NCBI RefSeq assembly: GCF_021206925.1
Contig: NZ_JAJPRF010000004.1
Coordinates: 186,001 to 250,000, forward strand
DNA: 64,000 nt
Direction of reading: 5' to 3'
Source: Rhodoflexus caldus
GTDB lineage: Bacteria; Bacteroidota; Bacteroidia; Cytophagales; Thermoflexibacteraceae
A model generated the notes under the pieces. That model searched no databases, was not told where the DNA came from, and saw nothing but the letters and a program-made list of their open reading frames with translations. The first letter of the stretch is position 1; the number at the start of each line of letters is the position of its first letter. Made by a program: the position numbers and the translations under genes. Positions 1 through 6,820 of this stretch are shown in pieces.

Positions 1-225
1 GCGGTCGCGGTAGTTGGCATGTTCTACCTGCCGATAACCCATTTTAGCAAGTGCCTGCAAGGTTTCCAGCGGCTTGTTTTTCATGTCCTCCCGAACGGAG
101 TACAACTGAATGCTGATGTTCTTTTTGCTTGCAGGAGAGGCTAAACTTGTGCCCGTGGCAAGTACTGCCGTTCCGGCAATAGCACTGGTTTGCAGGAAGC
201 GGCGGCGCGAAATAGTCGTTTTCAT
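1..225 (-). CDS. Tat-exported sugar phosphate isomerase/epimerase-like protein (partial)
   Basis: Only the first 75 codons are in the window; the gene runs off the left edge. The ATG is at 225 on the minus strand. The N-terminus carries a twin-arginine signal (SRRRFLQTSA, residues 6-15) followed by an Ala/Gly-rich hydrophobic stretch, so export of a folded protein by the Tat pathway is expected. The mature part starts with ISIQLYSVREDM and continues with LETLQALAKMGYRQVE, which is how the xylose-isomerase-like TIM-barrel (AP endonuclease 2 family) exported proteins of Bacteroidota begin. Substrate cannot be told from this fragment. It lies 96 bp downstream of the phospholipase C-like gene on the same strand, but the gap is large enough for its own promoter. 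Confidence 0.72.
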   Translation of the reverse strand, partial: MKTTISRRRFLQTSAIAGTAVLATGTSLASPASKKNISIQLYSVREDMKNKPLETLQALAKMGYRQVEHANYRDR

Positions 226-321
226 TTTCAGAAAAATTCACAATAAGAAAAGTAAAAGGTAATGTAGCGGGCGGTTGATATTTTCGTAGCTAATATAACT
301 TTTTTGCCTGTAAACACTGCT

Positions 322-1353
322 TCATCTCGCATCTGCCCACATGATTTCTTCGGTACAGCAGCCCTTGGGGTTAAACTTACGCCAACCGAAAGTCATGCCT
401 TCGTGCGGGCGCACGGGCAGCGGGTCGCCTTCGGGCGCTTCGGCTTCGGAAGGCTCTAAGTAGCTTTGCCTGCCGAGTTCGTTCAGGTCGGGCTGCCCGG
501 CATCCACCCAGCAGGTAAACCAAAAATCGGCAATCATTTTAATGGAAGCTCTCATGCGGCGCTCTACCTGCCCTGCCAGCATATCGTGGTAAGCCGCAGA
601 AAAATCTTTGGAATAAACGCGCGTATTAATGCCTCCGCGGGTTTCGTAACTGTATTTGCGGTCGTCGCCAAAACGCAGCGTAAGCTCGCGTTCAAAGCCT
701 AATACACTGTCTAAGGCAAAATGCGCTTCGCCTACTGCCTGCCATGCACGCATGAGGGGGCGCGGTTCATAGGCGGCGCGTCCGATAAAAAAATCGTAGC
801 CGTCTGCAAAAAGCTCCGGCAGGCGCGACTCCCAAAAACCGTGGATACCGTTTTGCCCCGTTTTGTGCCCGTTGTAGTTTTCGGTGGTATGCAACGGAAC
901 GTTAGCATCGCCTATATAGTGCCCCAAATCGGCAGAAAGACGCAGAATTTCGGCCGCATCGCGCCGCTTAAAGGCATCGGTGAGTTGGTATTTCATGCGG
1001 TTAATTTGCCAAGGCACAATACCATAGGCACGCAGTGTGTCTTCCGTGTAGCGTGCAACGGCATCTTCCCAACGGCGCGGCATTTTGTAAAACGCACTAT
1101 CGCCGTAAACATCCAAATCTATGTAATGGCGTTCGGCTTCTCCGACCACTGCATAGCGGCGCTTATCGGGGTTCACGGCTTTTTCCGTAATAAATTGAAT
1201 GTGCTTTTTGTAAAAGCCTACCATTTCGGGCGGCAACAGGAATACGGCATAGCGATTGATGCGCTGATGGGCATAAAAGCCCCAAGCATGGGCGTTGTCG
1301 GGGAAAAAGCTGCACAGCAAAAAGGCCGAAACAAAGAGAAAGTGTTTTTTCAT
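322..1353 (-). CDS. Secreted zinc-dependent phospholipase C / S1-P1 nuclease-fold protein
   Basis: 343 residues with a Sec signal peptide of about 23 residues ending in AHA. The mature protein starts at W24 (WGFYAHQRINRYAV), which fits the family, in which the amino group and carbonyl of an N-terminal Trp bind zinc. Further metal ligands are visible: the His in WGFYAH, RHYIDLD, and the block LGHYIGDANVPLHTTENYNG followed by an H-x3-E (GIHGFWESR). This is the trinuclear-zinc arrangement of the Zn-dependent phospholipase C / S1-P1 nuclease fold. Expected to act in the periplasm or outside the cell on phospholipid or nucleic acid; the choice cannot be made from sequence. A -7-like element (TATTTTTG, 1387-1380 on the minus strand) lies 27 bp before the ATG and is divergent from the rplC promoter. 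Confidence 0.75.
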   Translation of the reverse strand: MKKHFLFVSAFLLCSFFPDNAHAWGFYAHQRINRYAVFLLPPEMVGFYKKHIQFITEKAVNPDKRRYAVVGEAERHYIDLDVYGDSAFYKMPRRWEDAVARYTEDTLRAYGIVPWQINRMKYQLTDAFKRRDAAEILRLSADLGHYIGDANVPLHTTENYNGHKTGQNGIHGFWESRLPELFADGYDFFIGRAAYEPRPLMRAWQAVGEAHFALDSVLGFERELTLRFGDDRKYSYETRGGINTRVYSKDFSAAYHDMLAGQVERRMRASIKMIADFWFTCWVDAGQPDLNELGRQSYLEPSEAEAPEGDPLPVRPHEGMTFGWRKFNPKGCCTEEIMWADAR

Positions 1354-1399
1354 GCGTGGCGGGTTTCTTATCTTCTCTACAAAAATAGTTGAAAGAAGG

Positions 1400-1430
1400 T
1401 TTGTTTAGAGCGAAACAATTTCTAACTTTG
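1400..1430 (+). promoter_or_regulatory. Promoter of the rplC-rplD-rplW unit
   Basis: A perfect match to the Bacteroidota sigma-ABfr pattern: TTTG at 1400-1403, 19 bp, then TAACTTTG at 1423-1430. Transcription would start near 1437, leaving a leader of about 38 nt before the rplC ATG at 1475. It shows that these ribosomal genes are transcribed from here and not by read-through from an upstream rpsJ. Confidence 0.8.
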
Positions 1431-1474
1431 CGCTCCCAATTTTGGGCGTAAGCTGTTCAAACTATTTAACAACA

Positions 1475-2095
1475 ATGTCTGGTATCATAGGAAAAAAAAT
1501 CGGAATGACTAGCGTTGTAGGTGCCGATGGACAAATGGTCGCATGCACAGTAATACAAGCTGGTCCTTGCGTAGTAACGCAAGTGAAAACGAAGGAAACA
1601 GACGGCTACGATGCAGTACAGTTGGGCTTTGGTGAAAAGAAAGAAAAAAACACCACCAAGCCATTGCTGGGGCATTTCAAAAAAGCCAACACTACACCTA
1701 AGCGCAAGCTGGTAGAGTTCCGCGAATTTGCCACACAGGTAAATTTGGGCGACACACTGGCTGTTGGCGATGTGTTCGGTGAAGGCGATTTCGTGGACGT
1801 GGTAGGTACTTCAAAAGGTAAAGGCTTCCAAGGTGTAGTAAAGCGCCACGGCTTTAGCGGTGTGGGCGAATCTACCCACGGTCAGCACAACCGTCAGCGC
1901 CACCCGGGTTCTGTGGGTGCGTGTTCTTTCCCTGCACGTGTATTCAAAGGTTTGCGCATGGCAGGCCGCACCGGTGGTCGCCGCGTAAAAGTACAGAACG
2001 TGAAAGTTCTGAAAGTAATGCCTGAGGCTAATTTGCTGGTCGTTTCCGGTTCTGTTCCGGGAGCAAGAAATTCGTTTGTGGTGATTGAAAAATAA
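1475..2095 (+). CDS. rplC: 50S ribosomal protein L3
   Basis: 206 residues, the normal size of bacterial L3. The start was set at ATG 1475 ([12 protein letters not shown]); an upstream TTG at 1442 would add 11 residues that L3 does not have and lies almost at the transcription start. L3 binds 23S rRNA near the peptidyl transferase centre. Hallmarks seen: the N-terminal IIGKKIGMT, the central VVKRHGFSG, the Gln-containing loop [18 protein letters not shown] (site of PrmB methylation in other bacteria) and the C-terminal [13 protein letters not shown]. It is first in rplC-rplD-rplW. The usual upstream neighbour rpsJ is absent; a divergent phospholipase-like gene is there instead. Codons GGT and CGT are favoured, as expected for very high expression. 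Confidence 0.97.
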   Translation: MSGIIGKKIGMTSVVGADGQMVACTVIQAGPCVVTQVKTKETDGYDAVQLGFGEKKEKNTTKPLLGHFKKANTTPKRKLVEFREFATQVNLGDTLAVGDVFGEGDFVDVVGTSKGKGFQGVVKRHGFSGVGESTHGQHNRQRHPGSVGACSFPARVFKGLRMAGRTGGRRVKVQNVKVLKVMPEANLLVVSGSVPGARNSFVVIEK

Positions 2096-2113
2096 TAAAA
2101 CGAACCTGGGAAC

Positions 2114-2743
2114 ATGGAACTATCCGTAAAGAACATACAAGGAGGCGACACCGGCAGAAAAGTAACATTAGCCGATTCAGTATTTGGCATCGAGCCAAAT
2201 AACCACGCCATTTACTTAGACGTAAAGCAATACTTGGCCAATCGCCGTCAAGGTACGCATAAAGCAAAAGAGCGCAACGAAGTATCAGGCTCAACCAAGA
2301 AAATCGTGAAGCAAAAAGGTTCAGGTGGTGCACGCCACGGCAGCCGCAAAGCTCCTATTTTCGTGGGTGGAGGTCGTATTTTCGGTCCGCGCGTACGCGA
2401 TTACAGCTTCAAACTGAACAAAAAATTGAAGCAATTGGCTCGCCGCTCTGCTCTGACTTACAAGGCGCAAGGCAATGCTATTCACGTACTGGAAAATCCT
2501 GTTTTTGCTGCTCCTAAAACTAAGGAGTACATCAAAGTCATGAATGCGCTGTCGCTGGCTGACAAGAAAACACTGGTGGTTCTGCCTGAACCCAACGAAA
2601 ACTTCTACCTGTCATCCAGAAACTTGCAGAACACCAAAGTAGTACAGGCAAGCAGCCTGAATACCTACGATGTAATGAACTGCGACCAACTCGTTTTGTG
2701 CGAGGGTGCCGTAGCGATGATTAACGAATCACTCGGCAAATAA
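2114..2743 (+). CDS. rplD: 50S ribosomal protein L4
   Basis: 209 residues. L4 binds domain I of 23S rRNA, and its long loop lines the exit tunnel. The conserved loop [20 protein letters not shown] and the following [19 protein letters not shown] are present. It starts 18 bp after rplC and is followed by rplW after 36 bp, so the three genes form one transcript. In other bacteria L4 also feeds back on the S10 operon; the short leader of about 38 nt ahead of rplC offers little room for that kind of control here. Confidence 0.97.
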   Translation: MELSVKNIQGGDTGRKVTLADSVFGIEPNNHAIYLDVKQYLANRRQGTHKAKERNEVSGSTKKIVKQKGSGGARHGSRKAPIFVGGGRIFGPRVRDYSFKLNKKLKQLARRSALTYKAQGNAIHVLENPVFAAPKTKEYIKVMNALSLADKKTLVVLPEPNENFYLSSRNLQNTKVVQASSLNTYDVMNCDQLVLCEGAVAMINESLGK

Positions 2744-2779
2744 GTTGTGTGTTTTATCAACGCTTAAACGAAAGAAAAA

Positions 2780-3067
2780 ATGGACGTTTTGATTAAGCCC
2801 TTAATCACCGAGAAAATTTCGCTGCAAAACGAGAAAGGCGTTTTTGGTTTCCAGGTAGCGCTGAAAGCCAACAAAGTTGAAATTAAGAAAGCAGTAGAAG
2901 AAATGTACGGCGTAAACGTAAAAGACGTTCGTACCATCATTGTGGCAGGTAAAAACAAATCTCGCTTCACCAAGCGCGGTTTCGTATCCGGTCGCACGCC
3001 TAAGTACAAAAAAGCCATCGTACAATTGGCTGAAGGCGAAATGATTGATTTCTTCAATGAAGAATAG
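2780..3067 (+). CDS. rplW: 50S ribosomal protein L23
   Basis: 95 residues, full length. L23 sits at the tunnel exit and docks trigger factor and SRP. The sequence opens MDVLIKPLITEKIS and contains the family pattern of an internal NKVEIKKAVEEMYGVNV and VSGRTPKYKKAIVQL. Its stop codon is followed 25 bp later by a strong intrinsic terminator, so the usual next genes (rplB, rpsS, rplV, rpsC) are not co-transcribed and are not in this window; the next gene is a convergent AraC regulator. Confidence 0.97.
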   Translation: MDVLIKPLITEKISLQNEKGVFGFQVALKANKVEIKKAVEEMYGVNVKDVRTIIVAGKNKSRFTKRGFVSGRTPKYKKAIVQLAEGEMIDFFNEE

Positions 3068-3092
3068 TAATTGTGATTTTCTTGAGTGTAAG

Positions 3093-3123
3093 CAGGCTGT
3101 CCGAAAAGGCAGCCTGTTTTTTT
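3093..3123 (+). terminator. Intrinsic terminator after rplW
   Basis: Stem of 9 bp (3093-3101 with 3108-3116, one G-T wobble), loop CGAAAA, then seven T (3117-3123). The T run overlaps the last bases of the convergent AraC gene. The other strand has no T run after the stem, so it works mainly for the plus strand. It closes the rplC-rplD-rplW unit. Confidence 0.85.
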
Positions 3124-4018
3124 ATAGGCTACTCTCTTTCCTGAACTGTTCGGGCGTCAGCCCTGCATTTTTTTTGAAGAACCGCGAGAAATAGGAACTG
3201 TCTTCAAAAGCAAGTTCATCGGCAATTTGGCTAATGGTCTTAGAGGTATGCGCCAGCAAGCGCTTGGCTTCTATCACAATGCGCTTGCGAATGATTTCCC
3301 CCGCCGAGTTGCCACTGATTTTGTTGCAAACCTCATTGAGGTAATTAGGCGTTACAAAGAGCATCGCCGCATAGTCCTTCACGTGCTTTTTGTCAAAAAA
3401 GTGCTGATTGACAAGGTTTTCAAAGTTGCGAAACAGTACGTACTGCTGGCTGTTATGCGAATCGGGGTGCGATTCAGGCCGATATCTGCGCGCCAACTCG
3501 CAAAGCAAAATGTTCAGATAAGAGCGCAAAATATTTTCCAGATAGGCTTCTTTGCTTAGGTATTCGCAGTACATAATCTCAACAATTTTGTGCAAATAGG
3601 CTTTGCTGTTGCCCGAAAGGTCTATGTAGGGCAGGTTTTGAACCGAGTTGAAAAAGGGGAACTCGGCCAACACGTGGTTGTGATAACGCAATTCAAAAAA
3701 ATCGGCAGTGAAAAAAACGATATACCCTTTGGTGTTGCTGTTGATTTCGCGCCATGCGTGTATCTGCCCGGGACTGATGAAAAAAAGCCGCCACGGTTGA
3801 ATTTTATACGTCTGGTAGTCTATATCGTGGCAACCTGTCCCTTCGGTTACAAGCAACAGCGTATAAAAGTCGTGGCGGTGAGGCTTGAACAAATGAGCGA
3901 TATCTTGCGCAAAATATTCAAAAGCATAGATGGCAAAATCGGCGTGCGGCTGCTCTTCACCGCATTTGAGGTCAGCAATTTTAAAATTGCGGATGGCAGC
4001 CCGCGAGTCTTTCATCAT
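3122..4018 (-). CDS. AraC family transcriptional regulator
   Basis: 298 residues. The N-terminal half is a cupin-like sensing domain (HRHDFYTLLLVTEGTG around residues 47-62, and FFISPGQIHAW). The C-terminal hundred residues carry two helix-turn-helix motifs of the AraC/XylS type, with the signature ISQIADELAFEDSSYFSRFF and ending in the typical GLTPEQFRK. It is the kind of regulator that reads a small ligand and controls neighbouring or distant catabolic genes; nothing adjacent shows the target. Two in-frame ATGs stand at the start; the first is used. It is convergent with the rplW unit and has a 245-bp gap with a dispersed repeat upstream. Confidence 0.85.
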   Translation of the reverse strand: MMKDSRAAIRNFKIADLKCGEEQPHADFAIYAFEYFAQDIAHLFKPHRHDFYTLLLVTEGTGCHDIDYQTYKIQPWRLFFISPGQIHAWREINSNTKGYIVFFTADFFELRYHNHVLAEFPFFNSVQNLPYIDLSGNSKAYLHKIVEIMYCEYLSKEAYLENILRSYLNILLCELARRYRPESHPDSHNSQQYVLFRNFENLVNQHFFDKKHVKDYAAMLFVTPNYLNEVCNKISGNSAGEIIRKRIVIEAKRLLAHTSKTISQIADELAFEDSSYFSRFFKKNAGLTPEQFRKESSL

Positions 4019-4130
4019 GTTATATGCATCGGTTGATAATGCAATTTAGCGATTGTTGCCTAACGATAGGCGATTGGAACGGCTGATTTGGCATTGCAGA
4101 ATTTTAATACAAAGCCGTATCCGCTGTAAC

Positions 4131-4193
4131 CATATTTGTTTTTCAGCAATTTACACAAACGATTTTTCGCAAACCTCTTGCGTTTTCATATAC
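4131..4193 (+). repeat. Dispersed intergenic repeat R4, partial copy
   Basis: Shares the order TTGTTTTTCA, then ATTTACACAAA, then TTTCGCAAACCTCTTGCG with the sequences at 37251-37355 and 56170-56270; the 5-prime part with the small stem-loop is missing here. It lies in the gap between the AraC gene and the outer-membrane protein gene. No coding sense. It may be the remains of a short non-autonomous element. Confidence 0.55.
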
Positions 4194-4263
4194 ATGCTTC
4201 CTTATATGCGAATGGCGCAGGTTCAAGCAGATTTACCTACCCGATTCTACCGCCTGCCAAGCC

Positions 4264-4974
4264 TCAAAATCGGTAGCCTGCCAGCAAGCAGAAGCCCGTG
4301 TTGTAGATGCGAATGACGGGTTGGGTTTGGTCGAAGGTGAACACGTTGGCGTTGTCCAACAGCGGATTTTTGCCGATTTGATACCGCAGGCTCATGTGCC
4401 AATGTCGGCTTGCCCAACCGATACCCGCCAGCGCACCGAAGTCAAATTTTTGCAGGTATTTATCCGTTTCGGTGGTGTTTTGCGGGTCGCCGAAGATGCG
4501 GCGGTCTTTTTTGCCGCCGCTGTCAGTAACAAATCCGCCTGCAAGGGCGCTCACGTAGGGGGCGGCATACAAAGAAATGCCCCGCCACGTGAAATTAGGC
4601 GCTAAGGGGACTACCTGCACCGCCCGTGTGCGCAAGCGGGCATCGTAGGGGTTGCCGCCGTTGTCTTCGCGGCGGATGCGGCTGCCGCCCTCTTGCCAAT
4701 TGACTTCGTGCAACAGGCTGAAATGTTTGCCGACTTGCGTTACGGCTTGCAAACCGACGGTCAGCCCGCCAAGAAATGCCGCTTGTCCGTCGGCAGAGAG
4801 TTCCCCTAAATCGCTGCCGTAGAAACGGCTTTGCCCCATGCCTGCCTGTATGCCTATGCGCACCCGTGCGTTGCGTTCCACTTGCAGCGTATCGGGCGGC
4901 ATGAAATCAACGGTTTGCGCCCAAAGGTTGCCGCCGATAATCAGCGATTGAATCAACAAGAAAATTTTTTTCAT
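4264..4974 (-). CDS. Outer-membrane beta-barrel protein, function unknown
   Basis: 236 residues with a signal peptide (MKKIFLLIQSLIIGGNLWA, cut before Q20). Alternating polar/non-polar strands and a final Phe (LLAGYRF), the usual signal for insertion by the BAM machinery, mark an outer-membrane barrel of about eight to ten strands. No family beyond outer-membrane protein with a beta-barrel can be named. It is the last gene of the long minus-strand metal-efflux block and follows the TolC-like gene after 128 bp of heptamer repeat, so a role in metal handling is possible but only suggested by position. Confidence 0.6.
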   Translation of the reverse strand: MKKIFLLIQSLIIGGNLWAQTVDFMPPDTLQVERNARVRIGIQAGMGQSRFYGSDLGELSADGQAAFLGGLTVGLQAVTQVGKHFSLLHEVNWQEGGSRIRREDNGGNPYDARLRTRAVQVVPLAPNFTWRGISLYAAPYVSALAGGFVTDSGGKKDRRIFGDPQNTTETDKYLQKFDFGALAGIGWASRHWHMSLRYQIGKNPLLDNANVFTFDQTQPVIRIYNTGFCLLAGYRF

Positions 4975-4989
4975 CGTATTGCGTGTTTA

Positions 4990-5100
4990 ATTACAAATTG
5001 TGAATTGCGGATTTCGGATGGCGGATTTCGGATTTTGAATTACGAAATCATACATTCCCGATTTCCAATTCCCAAATCCGAAATCCCAAATCCCAAATCT
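4990..5100. repeat. Heptamer-repeat array H1
   Basis: Degenerate 7-bp units of the type ATTTCGG / ATTTGGG / AATTGGG, on one strand in the left half and on the other in the right half, so the region can fold on itself. The centre (around 5028-5065) matches, as reverse complement, the core of array H3 near 9977-10016, including GGGAATGTATGATT and CGTAATTCAAAATCCG. It fills the space between the TolC-like gene and the barrel protein gene. Confidence 0.75.
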
Positions 5101-5102
5101 CA

Positions 5103-6392
5103 TCACAGGTCAATGTCCCAGATGGCGGCGGCGCGTTCCAACTCTACCAGCGTAGCGGCTAATTGAAACAGCGCGTTGTAATAGTTCTGCTGCACTTCGT
5201 TGTAGGTGCGCTGGGCGTTCAACACTTCCAACAAGTTGGTTTCGCCGCGTTGGTAGCTGTATATTTTGCCGTTCAAAACCGCTTGTGCTTCGGCTAACAA
5301 CCCTGTGTTGAACTGTCGCACCTGTTTTTTGGCAGCTTCGTATTGGAAATACGCCTGCGTAACCTCATTGGCAATTTGCAATTCGGCTTGTTCGTAGAGC
5401 AAATCTGCCTGTGCTTGTGCGGCTTTGGCAGCTTTCAGTTCGCCCGCAAATTTGTTGGAAAGGCGCAACGGAACGGAAATGCCTCCGCTGACCACCGTAA
5501 AAGACGGCGTAGGCGCAATCACGTTGGTAACGTAAGACGTATAGCCGATGCCCGCCGCCAGCCCAAGGTCAATTACGCGGTTGGCTTTGGCAAGGCGCAA
5601 CATTTTTTCGCTTACGTCTTTTTGTTGCAGGGCAGCCATCAGGTCGGCGCGGTTGTTTTGTGCCGTGATAATCAGTTCGTTGAGGTTGAAATTGCGCTCA
5701 AATCGGCTGAAATCGCCTTCGGGCAAAAGCAGCGTATCGGCGGATACGGGCTTGGCAATAAGCAGGTGCAACGCGGCAAGGCTGCTTTTCCAATCGGCTT
5801 CGGTCTGAAAAACATCGTTGAGCATAGTTCCGGCTTCTAATTGGCTTTGGCGCGCGTCCATTTCGGTAATAGCCCCCAGCCGATAGCGGATGCTGTCCGA
5901 AAGGGCAATTTGCCGCATACTTTGGTAGGAAGCCAGCCGCACCCGGTATTGAAAACGGTTGTGAATGGCAGAGAGAAAGCTAAGCGTGGCATCGGCGCGC
6001 AAATGGCGGAAGAAATCCTGCACCATGTAGCGCACAAGTTCGCTTTCGCTTTGTGCCAGTGCGATGCGGGCTTTGCGTTTGCCGCCCAGTTCCAGCGTCC
6101 AGCCCAGCGCCGTTTCAAAGCCGAAGCCCATTTGCATCCGTCGCTGTCCGTTGTCAAACCAGCCGAAGCCCAATTCGGGGTCGGGGAAAACTTTGGCGCT
6201 TTCTATGCCCGCTTCGGCAATGCTGATGTTGAATTTTTCGGCGACAAACAGTCGGTTTTGTTGCCCGACTTGTGCCAGAAAATCGGCATAGCGCAGCGGC
6301 ACACGCACAAAAGCCGTGTCGGTTTGGGCTGCCGAAAATTGCGCACACGCGGTCAGCAAGGCAACGGTAAGTAAAAATCGTTTCAATTGCAT
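5103..6392 (-). CDS. TolC-family outer-membrane efflux channel (CzcC-like)
   Basis: 429 residues with a signal peptide ending SAAQ at about residue 23. Two similar halves of amphipathic helices and short strands fit the TolC/OEP family; the C-terminal repeat (QTEADWKSSL..., ANEVTQAYFQYEAAKKQVRQ, GETNLLEVLNAQRTYNEVQQ) is typical. It would form the outer-membrane duct of the tripartite pump whose inner-membrane and adaptor parts are encoded upstream at 6821-9919 and 10566-11681. The 428-bp gap to the pump gene is full of repeats, yet order and strand are those of a czc/cus operon. Length is slightly shorter than E. coli CusC. Confidence 0.85.
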   Translation of the reverse strand: MQLKRFLLTVALLTACAQFSAAQTDTAFVRVPLRYADFLAQVGQQNRLFVAEKFNISIAEAGIESAKVFPDPELGFGWFDNGQRRMQMGFGFETALGWTLELGGKRKARIALAQSESELVRYMVQDFFRHLRADATLSFLSAIHNRFQYRVRLASYQSMRQIALSDSIRYRLGAITEMDARQSQLEAGTMLNDVFQTEADWKSSLAALHLLIAKPVSADTLLLPEGDFSRFERNFNLNELIITAQNNRADLMAALQQKDVSEKMLRLAKANRVIDLGLAAGIGYTSYVTNVIAPTPSFTVVSGGISVPLRLSNKFAGELKAAKAAQAQADLLYEQAELQIANEVTQAYFQYEAAKKQVRQFNTGLLAEAQAVLNGKIYSYQRGETNLLEVLNAQRTYNEVQQNYYNALFQLAATLVELERAAAIWDIDL

Positions 6393-6404
6393 GGCAAATC
6401 AGGT

Positions 6405-6545
6405 GATTTGGGAATTGGGAATTGGGATTTCGGATTTTTTATAAGCCGCTGTTAGCGTCTTGCGACGGCTAACAGGGCGGTAAACAATTTCGGATTTGAG
6501 ATTTCGGATTTGGGAATTGAGAATTGGGATTTTGAAATTCGTAAT
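6405..6545. repeat. Heptamer-repeat array H2 with an embedded hairpin
   Basis: Two runs of 7-bp units (ATTTCGG, ATTTGAG, ATTTGGG, AATTGAG, AATTGGG) flank a non-repeat insert with a stem-loop at about 6447-6475 (CTGTTAGC pairing with GCTAACAG). The array ends in a core variant ATTTTGAAATTCGTAATTCA that recurs in array H5. It lies downstream of the pump gene. Confidence 0.7.
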
Positions 6546-6549
6546 TCAC

Positions 6550-6765
6550 GCGAATTATTTGCTATTTAATTGACAATCAGTGTGTTTTGCGCAAAAAAAT
6601 CAAAACGGTACCGCTTGCGCGAAAATGCGATTCCGTGAATTGTATTTTTCCGATGTAGGGACAACGCATGCGTTGTCCTAACAATAATGCATGCATTGTC
6701 CGTACAATTGCCATATCGCATCAAATTTAATTTTTCCAAGATTCTACCGCTAAATTCGTGTTAAT
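6550..6765 (+). repeat. Dispersed repeat R3, copy 1
   Basis: About 215 bp that align by eye, in the same orientation, with 46810-47035. Shared blocks in order: GCGAATTATTT, ATCAGTGTGTTTTGCGC, AATTGTATTTTTCC, a GCATGC-centred palindrome with TAGGGACAA, AATTTAATTTTTCCAAGATT, and AAATTC-GTTAA. It separates the RND pump gene from the TolC-like gene; no reading frame of note. Confidence 0.65.
6659..6696. repeat. Two tandem GCATGC-centred palindromes
   Basis: GGACAACGCATGCGTTGTCC at 6659-6678 is a perfect 20-bp palindrome; AATGCATGCATT at 6685-6696 follows. Related palindromes stand at 13807-13824 and 46926-46955. They sit inside repeat R3. Possible roles: protein binding site, transcript hairpin, or a mobile palindromic unit. 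Confidence 0.65.
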
Positions 6766-6778
6766 TCGCAATTCATAA

Positions 6779-6820
6779 TTCCCAATTCCGCCTTCCGAAA
6801 TCCGAAATTCCGAAATCCGC
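6779..6820. repeat. Heptamer-repeat array H4
   Basis: Short array of units such as CCGAAAT and CCCAATT that ends exactly at the stop codon of the RND pump gene. Together with H2 it brackets repeat R3. Confidence 0.55.
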
